From: SIG701 sp045544955
Lineage (GTDB): Bacteria > Bacillota > Clostridia > Oscillospirales > CAG-272
Assembly: GCA_045544955.1 (NCBI GenBank)
Contig: JAZPZY010000042.1
Location: 83,667 to 147,666, forward strand
Length of the DNA: 64,000 bases
Direction: 5' to 3'
A model generated the notes under the pieces. The model saw nothing but the letters and a program-made list of their open reading frames with translations. It ran no database searches and had not been told where the DNA came from. A program made the position numbers and the translations under genes. Below, piece by piece: positions 33,291-41,424 of this stretch. Numbering within the stretch: position 1 is the stretch's first letter; each line of letters opens with the position of its first letter.

Positions 33291-33319
33291 ATTATAGCAC
33301 ACTTTTCTTTTGATTGCAA
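33291..33319 (-). promoter_or_regulatory. Promoter of rex
   Basis: Minus strand TTGCAA (33319-33314), 17-nt spacer, TATAAT (33296-33291). Confidence 0.65.
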
Positions 33320-33444
33320 TCATCTCCACTATATTTCGATGCTGTTTTTATCGATATAATCTTGAGCGAATAATCTGCAGGAGAAGGAGACTATACTGAA
33401 CTGCCTATTTGACGAAAATTTCCGAATATTTTTTGATTTAACTA

Positions 33445-33473
33445 TTGACAAAAAAAGAATGTTATGATACAAT
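33445..33473 (+). promoter_or_regulatory. Promoter of the tRNA-Met/tRNA-Glu transcript
   Basis: TTGACA, 17-nt spacer, TACAAT, 45 nt before tRNA-Met. Confidence 0.7.
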
Positions 33474-33518
33474 AATTAAGCGATTGCGAAAGCAGTCGCA
33501 AAACAACTGAAAACTGAT

Positions 33519-33595
33519 GGCGGAGTAGCTCAGCTGGCCAGAGCATCCGGTTCATACCCGGCAGGTCACAGGTTCAAATCCCGTCTCCGCTACCA
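33519..33595 (+). tRNA. tRNA-Met (CAT), elongator type
   Basis: A 77-nt cloverleaf with acceptor GGCGGAG/CTCCGCT, D arm GCTC/GAGC, anticodon loop TTCATAC (CAT at 33553-33555), T arm with GGTTCAAATC and encoded ACCA. The loop matches elongator Met tRNAs of Firmicutes, in contrast to the CAT tRNA at 10499. The first pair is G1-C72-type with a terminal G-U, unlike initiator tRNA, which lacks a 1:72 pair. Confidence 0.9.
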
Positions 33596-33597
33596 TC

Positions 33598-33624
33598 TAC
33601 GACCTCGATTTTATCGAGGTCGTA
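33598..33624 (+). other. Hairpin between tRNA-Met and tRNA-Glu
   Basis: A perfect 12-bp stem TACGACCTCGAT/ATCGAGGTCGTA with a TTT loop and no T tract after it. It could be a processing signal or a partial terminator in the tRNA transcript. Confidence 0.6.
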
Positions 33625-33629
33625 TTGAT

Positions 33630-33704
33630 GGCCCGGTGGTCAAGCGGCTAAGACACCGCCCTTTCACGGCGGTAACACGGGTTCGATTCCCGTCCGGGTC
33701 ACCA
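33630..33704 (+). tRNA. tRNA-Glu (TTC)
   Basis: A 75-nt cloverleaf with acceptor GGCCCGG/CCGGGTC, anticodon stem CCGCC/GGCGG around loop CTTTCAC (TTC at 33663-33665), T arm ACGGG TTCGATT CCCGT and encoded ACCA. A strong terminator follows directly. Confidence 0.93.
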
Positions 33705-33744
33705 AAGAAGAACCGTCCGAACAATGTTCGGACGGTTCTTCTTT
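33705..33744 (+). terminator. Terminator after tRNA-Glu
   Basis: AAGAAGAACCGTCCGAAC pairs with GTTCGGACGGTTCTTCTT around AAT, followed by T residues. Confidence 0.85.
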
Positions 33745-33754
33745 CGTTATTCGC

Positions 33755-33855
33755 CACCGGATTGAACCCCTCAAATCCGCAGGATTTGATAGTGCGAGTG
33801 CACCGCTGACATAAACTGCCCGATTTTATAGGCACTCGCACGGGGTTCAGATTCC
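33755..33855 (+). repeat. tRNA-flanking three-way-junction element, copy 2
   Basis: Directly after the tRNA-Glu terminator: CACCG (33755-33759); GAACCCC (33764-33770); T; a 7-bp stem CAAATCC/GGATTTG with 3-nt loop (33772-33788); ATA; a 10-bp stem GTGCGAGTGC/GCACTCGCAC enclosing 30 nt (33792-33841); GGGGTTC (33842-33848) pairing with GAACCCC; then A and GATTCCCG. The lengths equal those of copy 1 (10349-10451). The stem sequences differ completely between copies, yet pairing is perfect in both. Confidence 0.68.
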
Positions 33856-33871
33856 CGTCCGGGTCACCAAA
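33850..33871 (+). repeat. Duplicated 3' end of tRNA-Glu (attachment-site-like)
   Basis: The 22 bases from GATTCCCG to CACCAAA repeat exactly the last part of tRNA-Glu (33685-33706) about 165 bp downstream. To the left the match continues with two single-base insertions (CACGGG-G-TTC-A). This is what a 3'-end-targeting integration leaves behind. No integrase is present between the copies. Confidence 0.75.
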
Positions 33872-33874
33872 CGT

Positions 33875-33926
33875 AACAAATCCGAACTATTTCGTAAATC
33901 GAAATTGGTTCGGATTTGTTTTTTAC
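33875..33926 (+). terminator. Second terminator, after the tRNA-Glu 3' duplicate
   Basis: AACAAATCCGAAC pairs with GTTCGGATTTGTT across a 20-nt loop and is followed by T5. It is probably the original or a duplicated tRNA terminator displaced by the insertion. Confidence 0.75.
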
Positions 33927-33955
33927 TATAATTATTCGAATTAATGCTAATAGAA

Positions 33956-33993
33956 CACCGCCGAGAGCGACCAAACGGTTACTCTCGGCGGTG
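33956..33993 (-). terminator. Hairpin terminator of the 554-residue sigma gene
   Basis: CACCGCCGAGAG pairs with CTCTCGGCGGTG. It is nearly identical in sequence to the hairpin after the 1053-residue sigma gene (35764-35796). Confidence 0.65.
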
Positions 33994-33998
33994 AAATA

Positions 33999-35663
33999 TT
34001 AGATCACTAAATAAGCCCCCAACATCTGTTTGTTGTTATCCTTGTCAAAGGTTAAATAGCCTTGTCTGATAGCTTCTTCCAAGACCGCGCCGCGCATTGA
34101 AAAAATGTTAACGCAAGCGTGATCGATTTGAAATTCATCCTCTTTCAAGAATTCGGGAATTTCTTTATAAATCTGTTCTCGGCAGAACAAATAGTGACGA
34201 GTCGCTATTTCCGTTGCTTTATGGCGAAGCGCCTCAAATTGTTCTCGTATCTCCTTTGGCATTTTGCTTGATTTGTTTTTGCGCATAACCATAATGGCGG
34301 GAATATAACCATCATCAGTCTTTTTGATATATCCATAAGATTCTAATCTGTTTAGAATAGACTTATCAATATCTGCGCTCTTGCCCTCGGCAACCGCAAC
34401 CATTGCTTGCCCGTCCGCATAGGTAAGAACCGGTGGTGTGCGATTTTCAATTCCGCAATACTTGAAGCGGAATTGACGGAACATAATTTCGGGCAAATCC
34501 TTTTCGTTGGGGCATGAAACACATCCGCTAAGACCCACATGTTTGGGCTCATCGCCGTGATGGATTTCCATACCAAGCAAATCCCATTCGCCACCATTAG
34601 GACGGATAGTATGTCCCCATGGACCAATATTAGGAACATCTTTGGCGTTTTTATTAAAAGGCTTAAGGGTATCAAAAGATACGTTATCAGCTTCGATCAT
34701 AAGAAGCGCCCACTTCATATCCTCATAGCTTTGATAACCTTCATGCCAATTAGGTGCATTTTTGTTTGACCACTCAATATTATACTCCATCGTGTCAATG
34801 ATCGCCTTTGTAAGCTCAGGAGCAATCCCACGCACATGTGCACAAATCTTTTCTTGTGCTTCCGCACTCACAATAAAAATGTTGGTTTCGTATTTATTGC
34901 CATTTTTCTTCATCAATGTAGCATCTACAAGTGTAGATAGTTCTTCTTCCATATACGGAAGAGCTACTCCCACCTCCATTGCAAGTTCTTCTGCCGTTGC
35001 AGGTGTTCTATATGCTGCAAGCATAATGTTTTTGCTGAGAGAACGCGAAACATAAATTCCGGGTTCGCCATTTGCCCCATGTAACCCATTAACCCAAAAT
35101 GCAATATTTTCGGGATTATAGCTTAATTTTCCAAATTCTCTTGCCATGTCCATACCTTCTTTCAATATTTCTCGTGCACGGAGAAGCCGTGACTTCACCG
35201 TATTTGTGGGAAGCGAGAGCGATTCTGCAATCTCACGAACATTTTTGTTTTCTATGTAATAGGCAACAACGATGTTACGATAATCACTTTTGATGAATGC
35301 CAGCTCGCGCCGAAGCAGAGCCTTTTGCTCTGTATGTATCATTTCATCAAGGATACTTTCGCTTTCGTCTTCAATTTCATAGTCGCCGATATCGGAACCG
35401 GTTACCGATTCGTTTCGACTATGTTTTGCTTTTGCCCATACGGAATAACGGTTGTGCGCGATCTGCCATACCCACGCCGAAAAACTTGTAGGAATCGTGC
35501 CTTTATTCAAAGCCGTGATGATCTGAAGTGCAATGTCCTGTGTCAGATCTTCCGCTTCAATGTGGCTGCCGGTCTTCTTCAAGCAGAAGTAAAACAGCTT
35601 CTCCATATAATTTTCGGCAAACTCATTGATAAGCCGATCACGTATTTCGTTCGTTTCTTGCAT
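33999..35663 (-). CDS. ECF-type sigma-70 factor with ~370-residue C-terminal extension
   Basis: 554 residues. The first ~190 are an ECF sigma: region 2 (GSHIEAEDLTQDIALQIITA; FSAWVWQIAHNRY) and region 4 (YIENKNVREIAESLSLPTNT, VKSRLLRARE). The rest is not a plain sigma: a winged-helix-like stretch at about 225-290 (YRTPATAEELAMEVGVALPY; LMKKNGNKYETN), then a cytoplasmic domain with a Cys pair (LSGCVSCPNEKD) and helical C-terminus. No membrane segment or anti-sigma gene is present, so the extension may itself sense a signal. Start 35663 has AAAGGAGG upstream. Confidence 0.85.
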   Translation of the reverse strand: MQETNEIRDRLINEFAENYMEKLFYFCLKKTGSHIEAEDLTQDIALQIITALNKGTIPTSFSAWVWQIAHNRYSVWAKAKHSRNESVTGSDIGDYEIEDESESILDEMIHTEQKALLRRELAFIKSDYRNIVVAYYIENKNVREIAESLSLPTNTVKSRLLRAREILKEGMDMAREFGKLSYNPENIAFWVNGLHGANGEPGIYVSRSLSKNIMLAAYRTPATAEELAMEVGVALPYMEEELSTLVDATLMKKNGNKYETNIFIVSAEAQEKICAHVRGIAPELTKAIIDTMEYNIEWSNKNAPNWHEGYQSYEDMKWALLMIEADNVSFDTLKPFNKNAKDVPNIGPWGHTIRPNGGEWDLLGMEIHHGDEPKHVGLSGCVSCPNEKDLPEIMFRQFRFKYCGIENRTPPVLTYADGQAMVAVAEGKSADIDKSILNRLESYGYIKKTDDGYIPAIMVMRKNKSSKMPKEIREQFEALRHKATEIATRHYLFCREQIYKEIPEFLKEDEFQIDHACVNIFSMRGAVLEEAIRQGYLTFDKDNNKQMLGAYLVI

Positions 35664-35726
35664 TTTCTCGCCTCCTTTCATTCATATAGTGTGGCATTTT
35701 TGAATTCGGGTGCATTGGTTTATAAA

Positions 35727-35755
35727 ATTATACCATAGAATTATGAATTAGTCTA
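35727..35755 (-). promoter_or_regulatory. Promoter of the 554-residue sigma gene, TATAGAC type
   Basis: Minus strand TAGACT, 17-nt spacer, TATAAT. Extended, TATAGAC-N18-TATAATT is shared with the promoter of the neighbouring 1053-residue sigma gene. Confidence 0.5.
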
Positions 35756-35763
35756 TAACGAAA

Positions 35764-35796
35764 CCGCCGAGAGCGACCAACGGTCACTCTCGGCGG
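35764..35796 (-). terminator. Hairpin terminator of the 1053-residue sigma gene
   Basis: CCGCCGAGAG-T-GACC pairs with GGTC-G-CTCTCGGCGG around a 3-nt loop. It repeats the hairpin at 33956-33993 almost base for base. Confidence 0.7.
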
Positions 35797-35804
35797 CTGC
35801 GTTA

Positions 35805-38800
35805 TTATTTATCAGCCATCTTTTTTGCCCGTTCGATGTATTCCTTGAAGCGATCTTCATTGCGAACGGAATTGAACCATTCCCACCCGCGGGGTGCAGT
35901 TATTGCATAATAGAGATTATTTACATCAAACCGCAGCCTGTAATCATACGACACAGGCTCTTTCGATCCGTCGGGCAGCACAATTACACCGCTGTCATAT
36001 TCGTATTTTACGCCGCCAAGAAGGTCCGTATTTCCCGTGTCCAGAAGATCTCCCTTGTGCAGCAAAGCGATCTTTTCACAATACTGCAAAGCAAGATCAA
36101 GAGATACATATCCTTCTTCTTTTCTGCCGTCCCCGAACAGTGCCGCTGCCTTTACGAGGGCCGCCCACCCATAAAGAGTATACCACGCAGGCGGAACCTC
36201 TCCCTCACAGCCAAGCAGTTCCATCATGTTCATATAATAGCTGTGAATTTCAATAGAGCGTTTGGGATTGCCTCTATTGTAGCTCGGTCTCGCAAGAAGA
36301 TGGAGAATTAGGTGGAAATTATTGGCACCGTATTTCATGTGCCCCTCTTCCCTTTTCCCTTCCTCCCACAAACGTGCCTCAATGACCTCACCCTGGATCG
36401 CACTGTACTGGGTGATCGGCGGCGGGAGCTCGCGGATACCCGTGCGGTCAGCAAATACAACGATATCTCCGTCCTCATCAGCAGCGTAGGTATATTCTAC
36501 CGCTCCCACAAAGCCGTCGGTCAGATCAAGCGCATCATAGCGGCGTACAAGGCTGTCTGCCAGCGGCATAAAGCCTTCCCCGACACCCTCGTAAGAGGTC
36601 AGCTCGTAAACCGCCGTTCTTGCACCGCCGCAATATTCGTTTTCCGTGCGAACGATGCCGATGCCTTCGGCAAAATAGTAAACCTTTCTGCCGCCGCGAT
36701 ACTCATGACCGGGTCCCATTCCGCTGATATCAAGGCACACCTTGAAGCAGTTTTCAAACGTGCCCGCTTTCGTGGTAATCGTTCCGCCGTCCTCGCAGAC
36801 GATCTGCGTTTTGAGTGCATTTCCGTATTTGTCGTATTCTACGATAGGAGATGCCCTCACACGCCACTCATCCGACCAGATGCAGTTTGCCGCATCCTGA
36901 AGAATACCCAAAATATCATTATAAAGGATGGGATCTTCTGCAGCACCCATACTTCCGGTGTTTTTCCACTCAAAACTCCATCTGGGATTATAGCCGGAGA
37001 AATACAGCGAATCGTTTTTCTTCCGGATATAACTTCTCGTAAAGAAATTCCAGTGCCCCGTGGCGGTGTAGGCAGGATTAAATGTGGGGTCTGTAGCAAG
37101 TATTCTCCGTGCTGTGGATACTGCCGCCTTGGTGTGAGCCTTTTCCATGGGAGTTACTGCCAGTTGCTCGGCACGTGCAATAGCGGGATACACGTCACAT
37201 ATACGACAGTTACCCTTACTCTCAAGACAGTATTCATTTGAAATTTCCTGCACCGCTTCAATCCACAAATTTTCGTCGTACTTAAGCCTTTCGGTGTTTT
37301 CAAAGTAGGAAACAATGATACGTTCCTCATCGGCATAATCCACCTTGATTTTCAACTCGGACAAAACAGTATCGGGTGAATAGGAGGGTGCGTATTCCCA
37401 GGTATTGCCGGGGAAAAGGGGAAGGAGATCCTTGCCGCCATTAATTTCATATGCACTAAGCGTACGGCTTTCGGTGACTCCGTCCGTTGTAAGCTCCTGG
37501 CGAACGATACCGACACCGTCCTTGTAGTAGGTTCTGCATACGATTTTTTTCGTATCCGTCCACTGTCTTACTTCCCAAAGCTGACAGCCATCGAATCTGC
37601 CTGCAGGCGTATCTGCCGATTCATTCTCGGAGACAAAAGTAAGCTTTGTTCCGTCAGTGCCGATGTACGTTTCGCCTACGGCAACGTCTGCAAAAAACTG
37701 TCCGTCACAACTGGATGCGTTGAGGAAGATGCGTGCATTTCTCCGTTCCATGGAACTGAGCCAGCCCTCTCCAAAGCCTTGCTCAGAGAAATAATGCAGT
37801 TTTCCGCCAAGTATGCGGTATTCTTCTGCAGCACCGCCGATGAGATAACGCTCCTTAGGCGTGTCCTTATGACGTGTAGATAGCTCTTCTTCCATCTTTC
37901 TTGCATAAGGCACGAGTATGCGGTAGACGTCCCTGCTTGTGAGAATCTCCTCCACCTTGTTGTATGCGGCGTTGCCTTCCTCTGCCTTTCCCTCTCGGAA
38001 AAGATTATAGCCAAGCCAGAACCACTCGCGTCCAAGAGCCTTCACAAACCCCGCTTCCCGGAGCCGCGGAATCTGCTTTTCGCGGATAAAATCGATTCTG
38101 GCACCGCCATACACCTTAGAATCCTCGCGGGCGACGATAAAGGTCATAACTTCTTCGTTTTTGCCCTCCATAGCGGCGTCCGCAATCCGGGCAAAGAGTG
38201 CGTCGTTTTTCTTGCCTGGCAGCCACCACCAGCCGCGCATGAGTACGTCGGCGAGAGCGTGCTGCTTTTCTCTGCATTCGGGAAGCTCCTCTACCTCACG
38301 GAGCACATCTTTGTATACTTTTTCAAAACCGCTTTTGTCGTTTTTGACCTGCCAGAGTTTCAGTTCTTCCACCTTTTTCATAACACGTACAACAAGCGTA
38401 TCACTGTACTTTTCATTCATAGCGCAAAGTTCCTTTCTGATTCGTTTCCGTCCATCGTGCAGCTGCCACTTGACCGTTCCCTCGGAGATCCGCATACGGT
38501 CCGCGATCTCCGCGATGGAAAGATCCTCAAAATAGTGCAGATGAATGATCTTCCGCACCTTTTCGGGCAGCATCTGAACGGTTTTATTCACCTCGTCCTG
38601 CTCTTCGGACAGTGCATACAGCTCCGCCGGATTTTCTGCACTGCCGTCCGAAATATCGAGATTTTCCACTACGTCAAACGGGAGAAAGCTGCGATATCTG
38701 CTGATCATGTTCAAGGCACAGTTCTTAGCGATACGGCATACCCATAAAGCGTATTTTTTTGCATCCTGCAGAGTATTCAGTTTCATCCATGCGGTAACAA

Positions 38801-38966
38801 AGGCATCCTGGGCGGCATCCTCCGCCATAAAGTGATTTTTCGTTATCTTCATGGCGGCAGATATCACCGGCTTTTGATACCGGGTTACTAAAATCTCATA
38901 TGCCGTCTGCTCACCGGCAAGCGTCAGCATTACCAGCGTTTCATCCGGTTCGTTTTGATAGTACAT
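35805..38966 (-). CDS. ECF-type sigma-70 factor with ~860-residue C-terminal extension
   Basis: 1053 residues, far above the ~180-200 of an ordinary ECF sigma. Region 2 (ENHFMAEDAAQDAFVTAWMK, as KNHFMAEDAAQDAFVTAWMK here) and region 4 (LHYFEDLSIAEIADRMRISE, GTVKWQLHDGRKRIRKEL) occupy about 1-185. Next comes a helical stretch (about 190-380), then two copies of a beta domain seen in secreted lipoproteins: DTPAGRFDGCQLWEVRQW with YYKDGVGIVRQELTTDG, and TTKAGTFENCFKVCLDISG with YYFAEGIGIVRTENEYCGG. A helical C-terminal domain ends the protein. No membrane segment is visible, so these normally extracytoplasmic modules would sit in the cytoplasm. Start 38966 has AGGAG 7 nt upstream. Confidence 0.85.
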   Translation of the reverse strand: MYYQNEPDETLVMLTLAGEQTAYEILVTRYQKPVISAAMKITKNHFMAEDAAQDAFVTAWMKLNTLQDAKKYALWVCRIAKNCALNMISRYRSFLPFDVVENLDISDGSAENPAELYALSEEQDEVNKTVQMLPEKVRKIIHLHYFEDLSIAEIADRMRISEGTVKWQLHDGRKRIRKELCAMNEKYSDTLVVRVMKKVEELKLWQVKNDKSGFEKVYKDVLREVEELPECREKQHALADVLMRGWWWLPGKKNDALFARIADAAMEGKNEEVMTFIVAREDSKVYGGARIDFIREKQIPRLREAGFVKALGREWFWLGYNLFREGKAEEGNAAYNKVEEILTSRDVYRILVPYARKMEEELSTRHKDTPKERYLIGGAAEEYRILGGKLHYFSEQGFGEGWLSSMERRNARIFLNASSCDGQFFADVAVGETYIGTDGTKLTFVSENESADTPAGRFDGCQLWEVRQWTDTKKIVCRTYYKDGVGIVRQELTTDGVTESRTLSAYEINGGKDLLPLFPGNTWEYAPSYSPDTVLSELKIKVDYADEERIIVSYFENTERLKYDENLWIEAVQEISNEYCLESKGNCRICDVYPAIARAEQLAVTPMEKAHTKAAVSTARRILATDPTFNPAYTATGHWNFFTRSYIRKKNDSLYFSGYNPRWSFEWKNTGSMGAAEDPILYNDILGILQDAANCIWSDEWRVRASPIVEYDKYGNALKTQIVCEDGGTITTKAGTFENCFKVCLDISGMGPGHEYRGGRKVYYFAEGIGIVRTENEYCGGARTAVYELTSYEGVGEGFMPLADSLVRRYDALDLTDGFVGAVEYTYAADEDGDIVVFADRTGIRELPPPITQYSAIQGEVIEARLWEEGKREEGHMKYGANNFHLILHLLARPSYNRGNPKRSIEIHSYYMNMMELLGCEGEVPPAWYTLYGWAALVKAAALFGDGRKEEGYVSLDLALQYCEKIALLHKGDLLDTGNTDLLGGVKYEYDSGVIVLPDGSKEPVSYDYRLRFDVNNLYYAITAPRGWEWFNSVRNEDRFKEYIERAKKMADK

Positions 38967-39061
38967 ATGCACTCTCCTTTCTCTGAAATCGGAATATTCC
39001 TTTCTTTAAGCGCTTGTCTTTTAGACACAATTCAGAAGGAAAAGGTTGGGGCTTTACAGTA

Positions 39062-39090
39062 ATTATAGCAAAAAAATTTACGCCCGTCTA
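39062..39090 (-). promoter_or_regulatory. Promoter of the 1053-residue sigma gene, TATAGAC type
   Basis: Minus strand TAGACG, 17-nt spacer, TATAAT. TATAGAC-N18-TATAATT matches the promoter at 35727-35755 in sequence and spacing. Confidence 0.5.
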
Positions 39091-39092
39091 TA

Positions 39093-39132
39093 TAAAGCAC
39101 GCTCCCCCCCGTAAGGAGTGGAGCGTGCTTTA
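39093..39132 (-). terminator. Terminator-like hairpin after the 704-residue gene
   Basis: TAAAGCACGCTCC pairs with GGAGCGTGCTTTA. The T tract is weak. Confidence 0.6.
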
Positions 39133-39144
39133 CGTGTATCCCCC

Positions 39145-41259
39145 TCACCGTCTGTGTCCGATGAGAAAGAAAATATTGCCCGTGATGTGTTTTCCCTCCA
39201 GATACGTGCCCCATTTTTCATCCTGCACAAGAGTGAACCTGGGATCCGCCTCGGGTGTCAGATCCTTTCTCTCGATGCTGGACACCGCACATTCGCATCC
39301 GGTCTCGGGGAAAAGACGCACGGTAGCGTCCTCAAGACCGCGGATACGGATCCACCGTCTGTACCGGACGTTGCCGGGGGCGGCTTCCCGGCAGGAGATC
39401 ACGCCGTCCTTCTGCTCCGCGAACACACGGCACTCCCGGTGCTCTCCGCGGCTGAAACGATACGTGGCGAGGCCATCACGCATTTCCGCCTCGCATCCCA
39501 TAAGGATCGGTGCCCCCTTGGGAAAATGAAAGCCGGTATCCGTGGTGGTATTGGCGTTATATACCGAGAAAACCAGGCCGTTGTCCCGGCGGATGATAGC
39601 CATGGTGGGCGGTTTCACCCCATCGTCTTTCTTTGTGAAGCGGATCTGATAGCCGAAATCGGCTAACGCTTCCCGCAGAAGCCCGGCACGTTCTTTCACG
39701 TCAAAGGAGGCAAACGGTACATCCGCCGGCAGCTTCTGCAGTTTCTCTTTCGTTCCGTATACCATTACCTGCCCGCCGGCACGGGTGAAAGCGGTCAATT
39801 TCTCAAGGATTGCCGGATTCTCAGGCACAGGCGAAAGGAGGATGCTGTTTTCGTAGAGATGCAGATCGTTCATAAGAAAATGATCTGTGGAAACCACACA
39901 GCACAGCGGCAAACCGTCGTTGATGGCGTCGCAGATGTAGTTATCGCAGAGATTCATTTCCCGGAGCAGATCCGCATCCTCGGACGTGGTGTACTCCCGC
40001 ATAGGATACACCCATACCAGCGGTGCCGGAGCATCGGGCACGTCCTTTTCCGCCTTCAGAATATGAGGCAGCGGCTCGTTGACGCACGCATCCGGCATAT
40101 TGCCAAAGGAATTATCGATGGAGAGAATATTGAGGGAATTGGCACATTCCACCCTGCCCTCGCCGGTGATACGGGAAATGGCCATGGGCAGATAGATATC
40201 GCAGGGAGAGCCGTCGTATCGATCGTACCAGGGAGAGTTGACCCACCAGGGATCGTGGAGATAATACCGGAACGGAAATGTACCGTTGGGCAGTTCGCAC
40301 ACGCGAGTCATATGCCCCATGATCTCCAGGCCGAAATTGTCGTTGATAGCCGCCCAGGGAGAGTTGGGCGGTGCGGTAATGTCCATGCCCGCACGGTAAA
40401 TATCGTACAAAGGCACGCCATCGCTGGCATAGTCGATACCCACGGAATTGTTAGTTCCCCGCGTCTCCAGCGGGAACGAACATTCCCGGCGGAACCGCTC
40501 CCAGAAAGAAAAGACTTTCTTCTTGGTATCCGCCAGTTTTTCGGGATAATACTTCTCCCCGTCGAAGATCTTGCCGGTTTTCTCCCAGGGATTGGCACTG
40601 AAGCCAAGTCCGTTGGAGAGCCAGAGAAAGTCAAAACCCATATCGGCGAGGAACACCTGGGACTGCTTACCGAGGAACGTGCCGAAGGGCGTTCCGTCCG
40701 GAATCCCCGCCGGGTAGGCAGCATACGGACGATCGTCACCGTTCAGCAGTGCCGTAGCGTCCAGACAGCCGAATTTGCCAATGGCACCGCCGGAGCAAAT
40801 TTCCTTATGGCGGTTGTATTTGAAATCGGAAATGGCAAACTCCGGGCCGATGTCAAAGGTTTCACCCACCCGGATTCTCGCTCCCGGGAATGCCTTTGAC
40901 GCCTCCTCCTTCAGTAAAGAAACGATCGTCTTCAAAATTCGGTACGCCATCACAGGTGCGTCCGGCATATAATCCTGCCTCCGAAAATGAAGCGATGTCT
41001 CCAGTGGTTCGTTTTCCGAAAGCGCCGGTTGATTGGCAGTACCAAGAAAGCGCCCCCACTCAAAAGTATCCTCCATCCGGCCGGCATAGTCCAAAATCTC
41101 GCTGCCGTCGCCGGTCCAGAGCATAAAAGAAACCATTTTTCTGTCTTTCAGCAGCGGACGCCACTGGGACATGATCCCGGCACAGACGGTGCGGATATAC
41201 GAATCGTCCGTTTTTTTGAACGGCTTCAGGCTTACTTCCAGCGTTATATTTTGAAACAT
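39145..41259 (-). CDS. 704-residue cytoplasmic protein of unknown function, glycosidase-like
   Basis: I do not recognise a named family. The N-terminal ~400 residues read like a TIM-barrel glycoside hydrolase (MFQNITLEVSLKPFKKTDD; FLADMGFDFLWLSNGLGFSA; GLEIMGHMTRVCELP), rich in Trp, Tyr and acidic residues. Residues about 430-560 resemble a GATase-like domain as found in GH42-type enzymes (YENSILLSPVPENPAILEKL; RAGGQVMVYGTKEKLQ). There is no signal peptide. It stands alone with a strong promoter. With two GH20 enzymes and nag genes in the window, a role in intracellular glycan breakdown is plausible but unproven. Confidence 0.7.
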   Translation of the reverse strand: MFQNITLEVSLKPFKKTDDSYIRTVCAGIMSQWRPLLKDRKMVSFMLWTGDGSEILDYAGRMEDTFEWGRFLGTANQPALSENEPLETSLHFRRQDYMPDAPVMAYRILKTIVSLLKEEASKAFPGARIRVGETFDIGPEFAISDFKYNRHKEICSGGAIGKFGCLDATALLNGDDRPYAAYPAGIPDGTPFGTFLGKQSQVFLADMGFDFLWLSNGLGFSANPWEKTGKIFDGEKYYPEKLADTKKKVFSFWERFRRECSFPLETRGTNNSVGIDYASDGVPLYDIYRAGMDITAPPNSPWAAINDNFGLEIMGHMTRVCELPNGTFPFRYYLHDPWWVNSPWYDRYDGSPCDIYLPMAISRITGEGRVECANSLNILSIDNSFGNMPDACVNEPLPHILKAEKDVPDAPAPLVWVYPMREYTTSEDADLLREMNLCDNYICDAINDGLPLCCVVSTDHFLMNDLHLYENSILLSPVPENPAILEKLTAFTRAGGQVMVYGTKEKLQKLPADVPFASFDVKERAGLLREALADFGYQIRFTKKDDGVKPPTMAIIRRDNGLVFSVYNANTTTDTGFHFPKGAPILMGCEAEMRDGLATYRFSRGEHRECRVFAEQKDGVISCREAAPGNVRYRRWIRIRGLEDATVRLFPETGCECAVSSIERKDLTPEADPRFTLVQDEKWGTYLEGKHITGNIFFLIGHRR

Positions 41260-41291
41260 ACTTTTTCTCCCCTACGCTCGGATTTTTTGCC

Positions 41292-41320
41292 ATTATAGCA
41301 CGCCGCCACGGGAATGTCAA
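41292..41320 (-). promoter_or_regulatory. Promoter of the 704-residue gene
   Basis: Minus strand TTGACA (41320-41315), 17-nt spacer, TATAAT (41297-41292), consensus in both boxes. Confidence 0.75.
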
Positions 41321-41382
41321 CGGACGCAAAAAGATCCGTTTCTTTTTGACACGAACACCGGCAGAATGGTTTGTTTTTGACA

Positions 41383-41415
41383 AAAACTCCGCATCCGTAA
41401 CGGATGCGGAGTTTT
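41383..41415 (-). terminator. Terminator of the SLH-protein gene
   Basis: A perfect 15-bp stem AAAACTCCGCATCCG/CGGATGCGGAGTTTT around TTA with a T tract. It closes the three-gene surface-protein run. Confidence 0.85.
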
Positions 41416-41424
41416 CATTTTCAA

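Noticed and set aside
33611..33841. A short minus-strand frame containing DPDGNRTRVTAVKG
   Set aside because: This is the complement of tRNA-Glu and its 3' copy, a frequent false gene next to tRNAs.
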